The notes: a model not told the origin generated them from the sequence alone. A DNA stretch of 56,073 nt from Acidovorax sp. CCYZU-2555 (GCF_018413525.1 NZ_JAHCDD010000035.1:1-56073); one strand, 5' to 3'. Shown: positions 9,727 to 19,068, numbered from the stretch's first letter. Program-made: numbers and translations.

Positions 9727-9756
9727 TGCAGCGGCCCTCGTGCGCGGGCCGCTGCA
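9727..9756 (+). terminator. Strong hairpin downstream of the catalase gene
   Basis: A perfect 11-bp stem (TGCAGCGGCCC / GGGCCGCTGCA) with an 8-nt loop begins 18 bp after the catalase stop codon. It lacks a T tract, so it is either a weak or Rho-assisted terminator or an mRNA 3'-end stabiliser. Confidence 0.5.
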
Positions 9757-9789
9757 CAGGCCGGCGATTGACGTTACAGTCTGCGGCCT

Positions 9790-11010
9790 ATGTCGACTCC
9801 CGATTCCCTCTCTTCCCTGTCGACCGCCTCCAGCGATCGCCAGCGGAAAATCCTGCTGGCGCTGAGCCTTCTGCTGATCGCCTGCAATCTGCGTCCCGTG
9901 TTTGGCAGCCTCTCCGTGGTGCTGCCCGAAATCATGCGCGACACCGGCCTGAGCGCTGCGGGCGCGAGCCTGCTGACCACGCTGCCCATCCTGTGCCTGG
10001 GCCTGTTCTCCGCGCCCACACCCTGGCTGTCGCGCCGCTTTGGTGCCGAGCGCGTGCTGCTGCTGGCCTTGCTGCTGATAGGCACGGGCACCTTGCTGCG
10101 CGCCGCGGGCAGCCTGCCCTTTCTGTTTGCATCCGCCGTGCTGGCCGGCGCGGGCATCGCCATGGGCAACGTGCTGCTGCCCAGCCTGGTCAAGCGCCAT
10201 TTCGCACGGCATGCGGCGCTGATGACCGGCATGTACATCCTGGCGATCTGCATTGGCGCGACGATCGCCACCGCATCGACCGTGCCGCTGGCCACCAACC
10301 TGTTCGATGGCGCCTGGCCCTATGCGCTCGCGGTCTGGGCCCTGCCCGCGCTGCTGGTGCTGGCGCTGTGGCTGCCCCAGGCGCTGCGCATGCACACCGA
10401 GCCCACCGATGCGGCCGCGCGCGCCGGCAGCCTGGGGCGCGACCCGCTGGCCTGGCAGGTCACGGCCTTCATGGGCCTGCAGTCTTCGCTGGCCTATATC
10501 GTCATCGGCTGGCTTGCGCCCATCCTGCGCGAGCGCGGCCTCGAAAGCGACATGGCCGGCTATGTGGTGGCCATCACCACGCTGTCGCAGCTCGTGACGT
10601 CGCTGGTCGTGCCTTCGATCGCCGCGCGCTGCCGCGACCAGCGCGCGCTGGCCGTGGGCCTCACGGCGCTGGCCTTCGCGGCGCTGATGGGCTTGATCCT
10701 CGCGCCGCTGGCTTCGGTCTGGCTCTGGGCGCTGCTGCTGGGCTGCGGCCAGGGCGGTTTGTTCGCGCTCGCGCTGAGCCTGATCGTGATGCGCAGCGGC
10801 AATGCCCAGGTCACGGCCCAGCTGTCGGCCATGGCCCAGGGCTGGGGCTATATGCTCGCGGCGTTCGGACCGCTGCTCACGGGCCTGCTGCACCAATGGA
10901 CAGGCAGCTTTGCGTCGAGCATCTGGCTGATCGCGCTGCTGTCGGCCGCCATGGCCTGGAGCGGCTGGGGCGCGGGCCGCAATCTGCTGGTCCGGCCCGG
11001 CACGCGATGA
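9790..11010 (+). CDS. MFS transporter, CynX/NimT family
   Basis: A 406-residue polytopic inner-membrane protein with about 12 hydrophobic segments. The N-terminal block LLLIACNLRPVFGSLSVVLPEI and the pattern LLTTLPILCLGLFS are typical of the CynX/NimT (2-nitroimidazole/cyanate exporter-like) branch of the major facilitator superfamily. It would move a small organic compound across the inner membrane using the proton gradient. The substrate cannot be predicted. Its stop codon overlaps the start of the tapT gene in an ATGA arrangement, so the two are translationally coupled. Confidence 0.9.
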   Translation: MSTPDSLSSLSTASSDRQRKILLALSLLLIACNLRPVFGSLSVVLPEIMRDTGLSAAGASLLTTLPILCLGLFSAPTPWLSRRFGAERVLLLALLLIGTGTLLRAAGSLPFLFASAVLAGAGIAMGNVLLPSLVKRHFARHAALMTGMYILAICIGATIATASTVPLATNLFDGAWPYALAVWALPALLVLALWLPQALRMHTEPTDAAARAGSLGRDPLAWQVTAFMGLQSSLAYIVIGWLAPILRERGLESDMAGYVVAITTLSQLVTSLVVPSIAARCRDQRALAVGLTALAFAALMGLILAPLASVWLWALLLGCGQGGLFALALSLIVMRSGNAQVTAQLSAMAQGWGYMLAAFGPLLTGLLHQWTGSFASSIWLIALLSAAMAWSGWGAGRNLLVRPGTR

Positions 11011-11645
11011 ACGCCGCCGCCGGCCGCGCGCTGTGCACGCGCTGCGCGCGGCCGCAGCGCAACTGCATCTGCGCGCTGGCGCAGCGCGTCGACTGCGGCC
11101 CGCAAGTGCTGATACTGCAGCACCCGCTTGAAGTGAATGAAGCCAAGGGCACGGCGCGGCTGCTGCATCTGTGCCTGGCGCGCAGCCGGCTGGAAATCGG
11201 CGAGCAGTTCGATGCGCAATCGCTTGAAAACTGGCTGACGCAGGACTGGCACGGCGGCCCTGGCACAGCGCGCAGCGTGCTGCTCTACCCCGAGTCAGCT
11301 CCCGACCCGGCGCTGCCGCTCATACCTGCGCCGCCGCTGCCCGAAGAATGGCTGCAGGCACCTGAGCGCCTGCGCCTGGTGGTGATCGACGGCACCTGGC
11401 GCAAGAGCCGCAAGATGCTTTATCTCAATCCGCTGCTGCAGCAGCTGCCGCGCCTGACGCTGCACGATCTGCCCGCCTCGCGCTATGCGATACGCCGTGC
11501 GCACCGGCCGGGCCAGTTGTCGACGCTCGAAGCCACAGCCTGCGCGCTGGCGCAGCTGGCACCGGACAATCAACAGATCGACCAACTGCTGCTGGCCATG
11601 GACGCGCTGGTGCGGCGCGAGCAGCAGTGGCGGCCTCAGGCCTGA
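11007..11645 (+). CDS. tapT: tRNA-uridine aminocarboxypropyltransferase (DTW domain)
   Basis: DTW-domain enzyme expected to transfer the 3-amino-3-carboxypropyl group from S-adenosylmethionine to a tRNA uridine (acp3U47 in E. coli TapT). The N-terminal cysteines C10, C13, C20 and C22 (CTRCARPQRNCIC) form the family's zinc-binding cluster. The catalytic D-x-T-W signature is present as DGTWRKSRKM, and the later SRYAIRR block is conserved. The start at 11007 overlaps the MFS stop by 4 nt (ATGA) and gives a normal 212-residue protein. It converges on the PabB-PabC gene: the coding ends overlap by 10 nt. Confidence 0.9.
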   Translation: MNAAAGRALCTRCARPQRNCICALAQRVDCGPQVLILQHPLEVNEAKGTARLLHLCLARSRLEIGEQFDAQSLENWLTQDWHGGPGTARSVLLYPESAPDPALPLIPAPPLPEEWLQAPERLRLVVIDGTWRKSRKMLYLNPLLQQLPRLTLHDLPASRYAIRRAHRPGQLSTLEATACALAQLAPDNQQIDQLLLAMDALVRREQQWRPQA

Positions 11646-11648
11646 GGC
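11633..11648. terminator. Perfect 16-bp palindrome carrying both convergent stop codons
   Basis: GCCTCAGGCCTGAGGC is self-complementary. The TGA of tapT (11643-11645) and the TGA of the opposing PabB-PabC gene (complement of 11636-11638) both lie within it, and both proteins end in the same residues Pro-Gln-Ala. It may act as a bidirectional transcript end, but there is no T tract. Confidence 0.4.
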
Positions 11649-13405
11649 GCTGACGCCAGTTCGGCCGCGAGCCAGCCGCGCAGGCTGTTGAGAAATGCCC
11701 AGGCCTGCACGCGCGGCAGGTCGTCCAGATGCAGCACGGCTTCGCTCACACGCCCTGCCTGCAAGGCCATGGCCCGGCCCACGCCGGGCAGCAGGCCGCA
11801 GGCCACGGGCGGCGTGATCCAGCGGCCATCGATCAGCGCCGCGATATTGCCGCGCGTGCATTCGGTGATCTGGCGCTGTTCGTTGAACAGCAGGGTATCG
11901 AAGACCAAGGGATCGGACGGCGCGAACGCGTCGTAATGCGCGCGGCGCGTGGTCTTGTGGCGCACGAACTGGCCATGGGCCCAGCGGTCTTCGAGCGGCG
12001 CCGCGGCCAGCTGCAAGCGCACGGGCGCTGGCGTGGGCGCGCAGGCAAACGCTTCGGCGACAGCCTCGCCCTGCGCATCGAGCTGCAGCCGCACGCGCCA
12101 CAGCCCGTTCGGGTGCGCGGCGGCAACGGCTGCCAGACTTTGCGCCACGCGCCCCGACCAGGGATAGGAAAAATGCGCGGCCGTGGCCTGCAGGCGCTGC
12201 AGATGCTCGGGCAGATGGCGCCAGGCGCCGTCTTCCAGCGCCAGCGTTTCGAGCAGCGCGAAAGGCGCGCTCGCGCGCTCGACGAAGGCGCTCTTGTGCA
12301 GCCATTCACGCCATTCGCCATCGGCCTGTGCGCCCGAAGTAATGCCGCTGCCAATGCCGCAGACCGCCTGCACGCCGCGCAGCACCACGGTGCGAATCGG
12401 CACATTGAACGTCGCGTGCATGCCGCCCGCGCCCGTGGGCCGCAGCACGCCCAGCGCGCCGCAATAGACGCCGCGCGACTGCGGTTCGAGCGCGTGAATC
12501 ATCTGCATCGCCGCGACCTTGGGCGCGCCCGTGATCGAGCCGCAGGGAAACAGCGCGGCGAACACATCGGCGAGGCGCGTTCCGGCGCGCGTCGTGGCCT
12601 GCACATCGGAAGTCATCTGCCAGACGCTGGGCAGGGCCTGCGTGTGGAACAGCCGCGGCACCTTGACGCTGAACGGCTGGGCAATGCGCGACAAGTCGTT
12701 GCGCAGCAGGTCTACGACCATCACGTTCTCGGCACGCTCCTTGGGCGCGCTGCGCAGGGCCTGGGCCAGCGCAGCGTCCTGTTCGGGCGTTTCGCCGCGC
12801 GGCGCCGTGCCTTTCATGGGCCGGGCGAGAATGCGCTCGCCGTCCCAGTCGAAGAACAGCTCAGGCGAGACCGACAACACCTGTTCTTCGCCCGTGTCCA
12901 CGCATGCCGCATAGCCTTGGGGCTGGGCGCGCAGCAGCGCATCGAACAGCGCTTCGGGCGTACCCTGCAACAGCTCGCCGTGCAACGGCGCCGTGTAGTT
13001 GACTTGATAGAACGCGCCGTTCGCGATCGCTTCATGGATCTGCGCCATCGCCGCGTCGAACGCCGGGCGCTTGAGCGTGCTGCGCCAGTCGATGCGCGCC
13101 GCTTCACTGGCATGCGGCGCAGCGTCGTCATCCCAGGGCAAGGCCTCGGAATAGGCCGCGAACCAGGCCAGCGGCCCATCGGCGGCATGGGTCACAAGCG
13201 CCGGATCGAATGCCGCGGCGGCTTCATAGCGCACAAAGCCCACGCACCAGGCGCCGGCGCGCGCGGCGTTCTCGGCCGCGTCGAGCACGGCGCGCACTTC
13301 GCCGGGCGCATGCGCCACCCACACCTGGTGCGGTGCGCCGAAACGCCGGCGCAGGCGCGCATCGGCCGCGCCCTGCGGCAAGGTGAAATCAATCCGAGTG
13401 TCCAT
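11636..13405 (-). CDS. pabB: Fused aminodeoxychorismate synthase component I and aminodeoxychorismate lyase-like protein (PabB-PabC)
   Basis: The N-terminal ~330 residues are a chorismate-utilising PabB domain that makes 4-amino-4-deoxychorismate for folate synthesis: QVNYTAPLHGE, RPMKGTAPRGETPEQD, VDLLRNDLSRIA and PCGSITGAPKVAAMQ are all visible. From about residue 375 a class IV PLP aminotransferase domain follows (FDTLLFNEQRQITECTRGNIAALI, TPPVACGLLPGVGR), corresponding to the PabC lyase that releases 4-aminobenzoate. The fusion of about 589 residues occurs in many betaproteobacteria. I chose the ATG at 13405 over a TTG six codons upstream. The conserved PLP-binding Lys should be in FVRHKTTRR (HKTT). 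The glutamine amidotransferase PabA is not nearby. Confidence 0.92.
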   Translation of the reverse strand: MDTRIDFTLPQGAADARLRRRFGAPHQVWVAHAPGEVRAVLDAAENAARAGAWCVGFVRYEAAAAFDPALVTHAADGPLAWFAAYSEALPWDDDAAPHASEAARIDWRSTLKRPAFDAAMAQIHEAIANGAFYQVNYTAPLHGELLQGTPEALFDALLRAQPQGYAACVDTGEEQVLSVSPELFFDWDGERILARPMKGTAPRGETPEQDAALAQALRSAPKERAENVMVVDLLRNDLSRIAQPFSVKVPRLFHTQALPSVWQMTSDVQATTRAGTRLADVFAALFPCGSITGAPKVAAMQMIHALEPQSRGVYCGALGVLRPTGAGGMHATFNVPIRTVVLRGVQAVCGIGSGITSGAQADGEWREWLHKSAFVERASAPFALLETLALEDGAWRHLPEHLQRLQATAAHFSYPWSGRVAQSLAAVAAAHPNGLWRVRLQLDAQGEAVAEAFACAPTPAPVRLQLAAAPLEDRWAHGQFVRHKTTRRAHYDAFAPSDPLVFDTLLFNEQRQITECTRGNIAALIDGRWITPPVACGLLPGVGRAMALQAGRVSEAVLHLDDLPRVQAWAFLNSLRGWLAAELASAPQA

Positions 13406-13476
13406 GGTCCAATGCGCTTTCAACGCCCGCGAAGCCGGCGCGGGCCGCCATCAAACCGGCATTATCCCGCCCGGAC

Positions 13477-14604
13477 TCAGGCTGCGCCCAGATGCGGCAC
13501 CAAGCCCGCAATCGGCGCTCCGCTCTTGAGCGCAGCGGTGAACGCCAGCATGCGGTCTATGGGCTGGCGCGCGCGCGGAATCAACGCGGGATCGACATGG
13601 ATCGCATTGCGCCCGGTCTCGAGAATGTCGACCAGGCCGGCCAGGCCGTTCATCGCCATCCAGGGGCAGTGGGCGCAGCTCTTGCAGGTGGCGCTGTTGC
13701 CCGCCGTGGGCGCCTCGATGAAGCGCTTGTGCGGAAACAGCGTGCGCAGCTTGTGCAGCATGCCGTTGTCGGTGGCGACGATGAACTCGCTGGCGTCCAT
13801 GTCGCGCGCGGCGTTCAGGATGCCCGACGTCGAGCCCACGGCGTCGGCCAGCGCGACCACATCGGCCGGGCTTTCGGGGTGGACCAGCACCTTGGCGCCG
13901 GGATGCTCGCGCTTGAGCGCTTCGAGCTCGAAGGCCTTGAATTCGTCGTGCACGATGCAGGCACCGTTCCACATCACCATGTCGGCGCCGGTCTCGCGCT
14001 GGATGTAGCCGCCCAGGTGGCGGTCGGGCGCCCAGAGGATCTTCTGGCCGTCGGCCTTGAGCGCGCGCACGATGTCGAGCGCGCAGCTCGAAGTCACGAC
14101 CCAGTCGGCGCGCGCCTTCACGGCGGCGCTGGTGTTCGCATAGACCACGACCGTGCGATCGGGGTGCTGGTCGCAGAACGCGCTGAACGCATCGACGGGG
14201 CAGCCCAGGTCGAGCGAGCAGGTCGCGTCGAGGTCGGGCATCAGCACGGTCTTGTGGGGCGACAGGATCTTGGACGTCTCGCCCATGAATTTGACGCCCG
14301 ACACCACCAGCGTCTGCGCCGCGTGGTCGCGGCCAAAGCGCGCCATTTCGAGCGAATCGCTGACCAGGCCGCCGGTTTCCTCGGCCAGATCCTGCAGGTC
14401 GGGGTGCACGTAGAAGTGCGACACCATGACCGCGTTCTTTTCCTTGAGCAGCGCGCGGATGCGCTCCTTGAGCGCCACGCGCTCGGTGGGCGAAGGCTCG
14501 GCCGGCACGCGCGCCCAGGCATGGCGCGTGGCGCAGACCCCAGCGTCGCTCAGCGGCTGCTCATATTCCACGTCCAGACGCGGATCGGCAACAAGTGAAG
14601 TCAT
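13477..14604 (-). CDS. nadA: Quinolinate synthase A
   Basis: [4Fe-4S] enzyme that condenses iminoaspartate (from NadB) with dihydroxyacetone phosphate to give quinolinate. The conserved segments [39 protein letters not shown] and [19 protein letters not shown] are present. Candidate cluster ligands are the cysteines in [14 protein letters not shown], in GACIVHDEF and in [15 protein letters not shown]. The 375-residue length is normal. Its ATG shares one base with the nadC stop (TGATG), so nadC and nadA are translationally coupled. This is the shorter of two overlapping readings of the frame; the upstream extension is only nadC in another phase. Confidence 0.96.
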   Translation of the reverse strand: MTSLVADPRLDVEYEQPLSDAGVCATRHAWARVPAEPSPTERVALKERIRALLKEKNAVMVSHFYVHPDLQDLAEETGGLVSDSLEMARFGRDHAAQTLVVSGVKFMGETSKILSPHKTVLMPDLDATCSLDLGCPVDAFSAFCDQHPDRTVVVYANTSAAVKARADWVVTSSCALDIVRALKADGQKILWAPDRHLGGYIQRETGADMVMWNGACIVHDEFKAFELEALKREHPGAKVLVHPESPADVVALADAVGSTSGILNAARDMDASEFIVATDNGMLHKLRTLFPHKRFIEAPTAGNSATCKSCAHCPWMAMNGLAGLVDILETGRNAIHVDPALIPRARQPIDRMLAFTAALKSGAPIAGLVPHLGAA

Positions 14605-15461
14605 CACAGCTCCTCCATGCGCATCGAGAAGTCGGTCGCACGCACATCCTTGGTCAGGCCGCCTATCGAAATGCGGTCCACGCCGGTTTCGGCCAGCGCG
14701 CGCAGGCCGTCGAGCGTCACGCCGCCCGAGATTTCGAGCACCGCGCGCCCGGCGTTGATTTCCACGGCCGTGCGCAGCATGTCGAGCGGCATGTTGTCGA
14801 GCAACACCATCTTCGCGCCCGCATCGAGCGCCTCGTGCAGCTCGTCGAGGTTCTCGACTTCGATCTCGATGAATGCGGCGGTGCTGGCCACGGCCTGGGC
14901 CGCGCCCAGCACGGCGGCGATGCCGCCTGCGGCCGCGATGTGGTTTTCCTTGATCAGCACGGCGTCGTGCAGGCCTATGCGGTGGTTGGTGCCGCCGCCG
15001 CTGTGCACCGCGTACTTCTGCGCCAGCCGCAGGCCGGGCAGCGTCTTGCGCGTATCGACAATCTTGGCGCGCGTGCCCGCGACCACAGCCACATACTCGG
15101 CGGTCTTGGTCGCCACGCCCGACAGCAGCTGCAGGAAGTTCAAGGCCGTACGTTCGGCCGACAGCAGCGCGCGCGCCTGGCCTTCGGCTTCGAGCACCAG
15201 CGCATTGGCCGCGAGCCGCTGGCCTTCGTGCGCATGCCAGGTGATCTTCACGCCCGGATCGAGCGCGCGCAGCGCCTCCTCGAGCCAGGGGCCGCCGCAC
15301 AGAACGGCGCTTTCGCGCACGATCACGCGCGCGCGCGCCCGGCGTGCCGGGTCTATCAGTGCAGCCGTGAGATCGCCTGCGCCCACATCTTCTTGCAGCG
15401 CCAGCGCCACATCGTGGCGGGCCAATGCGCGGATGGCCTCTTTGTCGGTCCAGTCATTCAT
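14604..15461 (-). CDS. nadC: Nicotinate-nucleotide pyrophosphorylase (quinolinate phosphoribosyltransferase)
   Basis: Converts quinolinate and PRPP to nicotinate mononucleotide with release of CO2, completing the NadB-NadA-NadC route. Signatures seen: [19 protein letters not shown] near the N-terminus, [32 protein letters not shown] ([14 protein letters not shown]), [26 protein letters not shown] and [19 protein letters not shown]. The ATG at 15461 gives 285 residues; an in-frame ATG at 15482 would add seven. Neither has a strong ribosome-binding site. nadA follows in a one-base overlap. Confidence 0.95.
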   Translation of the reverse strand: MNDWTDKEAIRALARHDVALALQEDVGAGDLTAALIDPARRARARVIVRESAVLCGGPWLEEALRALDPGVKITWHAHEGQRLAANALVLEAEGQARALLSAERTALNFLQLLSGVATKTAEYVAVVAGTRAKIVDTRKTLPGLRLAQKYAVHSGGGTNHRIGLHDAVLIKENHIAAAGGIAAVLGAAQAVASTAAFIEIEVENLDELHEALDAGAKMVLLDNMPLDMLRTAVEINAGRAVLEISGGVTLDGLRALAETGVDRISIGGLTKDVRATDFSMRMEEL

Positions 15462-15551
15462 GGGCCCGAAGTCTAGACGCATAGCGCGCGCAGCGAACAG
15501 GAAATTGTGACCATTTCCAAGCCCGTGGGCAGGCCGCAACGTTGCACTCTG

Positions 15552-16472
15552 TCAGCCGACAGGCGATAGCCGGCGCGCCAGGGCCGCGGCCTCGTCCTGC
15601 AAGGCTTGGAGCAGCGGCTGCACTTCGGGCAGCGCGGGCCGGTGCAGCGGCAGCAGCGCATGCACGCGAAACGGAATCGAGAACGCCAGCGGCCGCCACA
15701 GCAGGCGCTCGCTGGCGCAGGCCAGGGCCGTGAGCGGATTGACGATGGCCAGCCCCAGCCCCTGCTCGACCATGGCGCAGACCGCGACCGCATTGTGCGT
15801 CTGCACGCGCAGATCGCGCGCCACCCCGGCCTGCGCGAACACCGCGTCGATCTGCCGGCGATAGGGGTCGTCGGCCGACAGGCTCACGAACGGCTGGCCG
15901 GCGAAATCCTCGGCACGCAGCAGCGCACGCGACGCCAATGCATGGCCCGCGGGCAGCACGCAGACTTCGTCGAGCGCGAGCAGCGGCAAGGCTTGCGTGC
16001 CCGCGGGCGCGGTTTCGTGCTCGCTCAGGCCCAGGTCGAAGCGCTGCGCGGCCATCCATTCCTCGAGCAGCGGCGACTCCTGCGGCGTGACCGCGAGCCG
16101 CGCCTGCGGATAGCGGGCGAGCAGCCGCGCGGCGGCGCCGGGCAGCAGCGCATGGCTCAGCGCGGGCAGGCACAGCACGCTGATCTGCGCCTCTTCGGCC
16201 CGGCCCAGCGCCAGCGCCTTGTCGACCACGCGCTCCAGCCCCTGCCACGAGCGCTGCACTTCATCCCACAGCGCCAGCGCGCGCGCATTGGGCCGCAGCC
16301 GGCCCTGGCTGCGCGCGAACAGCGCATAGCCCAGCAGCTGCTCCAGGCGCGCGAGCTCGCGGCTCACCGTGGGCTGGGAGCTCGCGAGCAGCGTCGCCGC
16401 GCCCGTGGCGCTGCCCGTGGTCATGACGGCGCGAAACACTTCGATATGGCGGTGGGTGATACGGGAAATCAT
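15552..16472 (-). CDS. lysR: LysR-type transcriptional regulator LysR
   Basis: DNA-binding activator expected to control the divergent lysA gene in response to diaminopimelate/lysine. The N-terminal winged helix-turn-helix contains RHIEVFRAVMTTGSATGAA and SQPTVSRELARLEQLLG. The effector domain contains TPQESPLLEEWMAAQRFDLGLSE, LLALDEVCVLPAGHAL and THNAVAVCAMVEQGLGLAIVNPLTAL, in short pieces very close to what I remember of E. coli LysR. I place the start at the ATG at 16472, which gives 306 residues. The same frame stays open for another 1.2 kb but only as an antisense reading of lysA. Confidence 0.92.
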   Translation of the reverse strand: MISRITHRHIEVFRAVMTTGSATGAATLLASSQPTVSRELARLEQLLGYALFARSQGRLRPNARALALWDEVQRSWQGLERVVDKALALGRAEEAQISVLCLPALSHALLPGAAARLLARYPQARLAVTPQESPLLEEWMAAQRFDLGLSEHETAPAGTQALPLLALDEVCVLPAGHALASRALLRAEDFAGQPFVSLSADDPYRRQIDAVFAQAGVARDLRVQTHNAVAVCAMVEQGLGLAIVNPLTALACASERLLWRPLAFSIPFRVHALLPLHRPALPEVQPLLQALQDEAAALARRLSPVG

Positions 16473-16610
16473 CGCCAAAGCATATCGAAAATGAATGACA
16501 TGGGAAAAACAAAGCATTGGACGGCATGAACAGACGCGCGCATGATGGCGGCCATTTCGCGGGCAACCTGGCCCGCGCCCTTCCCCCTTTTCGCCTCTGG
16601 CCGCACTGCA
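16473..16610. promoter_or_regulatory. Divergent lysR-lysA control region
   Basis: This 138-bp gap separates the divergent starts of lysR and lysA. It holds an AT-rich stretch (16480-16525) unlike the surrounding GC-rich DNA, with several near-symmetric TN11A-type candidates but none that I can single out. By analogy with other LysR-regulated pairs both promoters and the LysR operator should lie here. No clear ribosome-binding site precedes lysA. Confidence 0.5.
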
Positions 16611-17855
16611 ATGACCTGCCCTTTCACTTCCGCCCAACTGTGGTCGCTGGCCGACCAATTCGGCACGCCGCTGTGGGTGTATGACGCCGCGACCATACGC
16701 GCGCGCATCGCCGAGCTGGCGCGCTTCGACACCATCCGCTTCGCGCAGAAGGCCTGCTCCAACATCCACATCCTCAAGCTGATGCGCGAACAGGGCGTGA
16801 AGGTCGACGCGGTCTCGCGCGGCGAAATCGAGCGCGCGCTGGCCGCGGGCTACCAGCCCGGCGGCGCCCACGCCGAAATCGTCTTCACGGCCGACGTGAT
16901 GGACGAAGCCACGCTGGCCACCGTGGTCGAACACAAGGTGCCGGTCAACGCCGGCTCGATCGACATGCTGCACCAGCTGGCCGAGGCTTCGCCGGGCCAC
17001 GCGGTCTGGCTGCGCATCAACCCCGGTTTCGGCCACGGCCACAGCAACAAGACCAATACGGGCGGCGAGCACAGCAAGCACGGCATCTGGCACACCGACC
17101 TGCTCGAAGCGCTGGCCGCGATTCGCAGCGGCGGCCTGCACCTGGCCGGCCTGCACATGCACATCGGTTCGGGCGTGGATTACAGCCATCTGTCGGAAGT
17201 CTGCGGCGCCATGGTCCAGCTGGTGCAGACCACCAAGGACGCAGGCCACGACCTCGAAGCGATTTCGGCCGGCGGCGGCCTGTCGATCCCCTACCGCGCA
17301 GGCGAGCCGGTGATCGACACCGCCCACTACCACGGCCTCTGGGACGCGGCGCGCAAGCAGGCCGAAGCCATCGTGGGCCATGCGCTGGGCCTCGAAATCG
17401 AACCCGGCCGCTTCCTGGTCGCCGAATCGGGCGTGCTGCTGGGCACGGTGCGCGCCACCAAGAACGCGGGCAACAACCACTTCGTGCTGGTCGACACGGG
17501 TTTCAACGAACTCATGCGCCCGTCGATGTACGGCAGCTTCCACGCGATGCACATCGAGCGCCGCGACGGCGCGAGCCTGCCCGCGCGCGACAGCGTGGTC
17601 GCGGGCCCGCTGTGCGAGTCGGGCGACGTGTTCACCCAGGGCGATGGCGGCGTGGTGCTGCCGCGCTCGCTGGCGGGCGCGACCGTGGGTGATCTGCTCG
17701 TGATCCACGACACCGGCGCCTATGGCGCGTCCATGTCGAGCAACTACAACACCCGCCCCCTGGCCGCCGAGGTGCTGGTCGACGGCGAACGCGTGCAGCT
17801 GATCCGCCGTCGGCAGACGGTGGAACAGTTGCTGGCGTTGGAATTGGGGCTTTGA
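16611..17855 (+). CDS. lysA: Diaminopimelate decarboxylase
   Basis: PLP enzyme of fold type III that decarboxylates meso-diaminopimelate to L-lysine. The PLP lysine is in RFAQKACSNIHILKLMREQG. NPGFGHGHSNKTNTGGEHSKHGIW, read as the two pieces NPGFGHGHSNKTNTGG and EHSKHGIW, HMHIGSGVDY, AISAGGGLSIPY, LEIEPGRFLVAESGV and CESGDVF are all conserved. The 414-residue protein resembles the enterobacterial type, and like E. coli lysA it is divergent from lysR. The ATG at 16611 is preferred over an in-frame ATG 23 codons upstream because the extra residues are non-homologous and the protein then begins at MTCPFTSAQLWSLA. Confidence 0.95.
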   Translation: MTCPFTSAQLWSLADQFGTPLWVYDAATIRARIAELARFDTIRFAQKACSNIHILKLMREQGVKVDAVSRGEIERALAAGYQPGGAHAEIVFTADVMDEATLATVVEHKVPVNAGSIDMLHQLAEASPGHAVWLRINPGFGHGHSNKTNTGGEHSKHGIWHTDLLEALAAIRSGGLHLAGLHMHIGSGVDYSHLSEVCGAMVQLVQTTKDAGHDLEAISAGGGLSIPYRAGEPVIDTAHYHGLWDAARKQAEAIVGHALGLEIEPGRFLVAESGVLLGTVRATKNAGNNHFVLVDTGFNELMRPSMYGSFHAMHIERRDGASLPARDSVVAGPLCESGDVFTQGDGGVVLPRSLAGATVGDLLVIHDTGAYGASMSSNYNTRPLAAEVLVDGERVQLIRRRQTVEQLLALELGL

Positions 17856-17940
17856 GTCCAGCCTTGGAAAATACGTGACCCCAAACGCATGCAGCGACCT
17901 GTATAGCAGAGCGTCTCGGGAGCGCGAGCGAGCCGCCGCC

Positions 17941-18012
17941 GGGCCGCCCCAAGGCGGCGAGGGCCCCCTTGGGGGGCAGCGCAGCCACGCGCAGCGAGCA
18001 AGCGTGGGGGCG
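17941..18012. repeat. Comamonad-type intergenic hairpin repeat
   Basis: A GC-rich block with nested hairpins: CCGCC-CCAA-GGCGG (17944-17957) and CCCCC-TT-GGGGG just after it, followed by CAGCGCAGCCACGCGCAGCG and a GTGGGGGCG end. I recognise this pattern as a frequent intergenic repeat of Comamonadaceae genomes. Here it fills the space between the convergent lysA and gpsA genes and may serve as a bidirectional transcription end. Confidence 0.6.
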
Positions 18013-18014
18013 AT

Positions 18015-19016
18015 TTATTCTTCGCGCGGGTCCCGCGCCATCAACGACTGCACGGCTTCGCTCACATGCAGCCGGCCGTCGAGCAAGGCCACCACGGTTT
18101 CCGTGATCGGCATGTCGACACCCACAAGCTGCGCGCGCCGCAGCACGGTGCGCGCGCTGTAGACGCCTTCGGCCACATGGCCCAGCGATTGCACGGCCTG
18201 GTCCAGCGTCTGGCCCTGGGCCAGCAGCAGGCCGACCTTGCGGTTGCGTGACAGATCGCCCGTGGCCGTGAGCACCAGGTCGCCCAGGCCCGACAAACCC
18301 ATGAAGGTTTTTTCGGTCGCGCCCAGCGCCAGGCCCAGCCGCGTCATTTCGGCCAGGCCGCGCGTGATGAGGGCCGCGCGCGCATTGAGCCCGAGCTGCA
18401 GGCCGTCGCACAGACCGGTGGCGATCGCCAGCACGTTCTTCACCGCGCCGCCGACTTCGACACCGACGATGTCGGTGCTCGCATAGACACGCACATGGCT
18501 GCTGTGGAAAGCCGCAACCAGCGCTTCGCTGACCTGCGGATGGCTGCTCGCCGCGACCAGCGCCGTCGGCTGCTGGCGCGCGACTTCGAGCGCAAAGCTA
18601 GGGCCGCTGAACACGCCGGCGCGCAATTGAGGCGCGACGGCGGCGCAGACTTCATGCGCCATCAGGCCGGCAGCGCCGGTCTGGGCCGCCGCTTCGAAGC
18701 CCTTGCTGAGCCAGGCCACGGGCGCGCGGCTCTGGGCCAGGCGCTGCAGCCATTCGCGCAGCGCCGCCATGGGCGTGGCGACAATGATCAATTCTGCCTG
18801 GGCTGCAGCGGCCGTGATGTCGCCATCGATGACCGTGAGACCAGGGGGGAAGGCAATGCCCGCGAGATAGCGCGAGTTTTCGCGCGCCGCGCGCATGGCC
18901 TGGGCCTGGGTCGCATCGCGCGCCCAGAGCTGGACCGCATGGCCCGCGGGATGCGCCGCAGCGCTCATGGCCAGCGCCGTGCCCCAGGCTCCGGCACCGA
19001 TGACGAGAATGTTCAT
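18015..19016 (-). CDS. gpsA: Glycerol-3-phosphate dehydrogenase [NAD(P)+]
   Basis: Cytoplasmic enzyme that reduces dihydroxyacetone phosphate to sn-glycerol-3-phosphate, the backbone for phospholipids. The N-terminal Rossmann motif [14 protein letters not shown], the catalytic-Lys region [23 protein letters not shown] preceded by GGAVKN, and [23 protein letters not shown] are intact. Length is 333 residues. It is the last gene of a rhodanese-grxC-secB-gpsA operon, the same order as yibN-grxC-secB-gpsA in E. coli. A GC-rich hairpin (GCGCGGCG/CGCCGCGC, 19034-19052) lies between secB and gpsA and could adjust their relative expression. Confidence 0.97.
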   Translation of the reverse strand: MNILVIGAGAWGTALAMSAAAHPAGHAVQLWARDATQAQAMRAARENSRYLAGIAFPPGLTVIDGDITAAAAQAELIIVATPMAALREWLQRLAQSRAPVAWLSKGFEAAAQTGAAGLMAHEVCAAVAPQLRAGVFSGPSFALEVARQQPTALVAASSHPQVSEALVAAFHSSHVRVYASTDIVGVEVGGAVKNVLAIATGLCDGLQLGLNARAALITRGLAEMTRLGLALGATEKTFMGLSGLGDLVLTATGDLSRNRKVGLLLAQGQTLDQAVQSLGHVAEGVYSARTVLRRAQLVGVDMPITETVVALLDGRLHVSEAVQSLMARDPREE

Positions 19017-19068
19017 GGTGTGCAGCGAGGGTCGCGCGGCGCAGCGCCGCGCGCCCCCGAAAGCCGGC

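Noticed and set aside
7559..9757. A 732-codon open frame opposite the catalase gene
   Set aside because: Antisense shadow of katE; composition and lack of motifs argue against coding.
11729..14008. A 759-codon plus-strand frame across pabB-pabC and nadA
   Set aside because: It spans two clear minus-strand genes and has shadow-frame composition.
13477..15300. A 607-residue fusion of a NadC-region frame with NadA
   Set aside because: The part above 14604 is nadC read in another phase; NadA begins naturally at the ATG overlapping the nadC stop.
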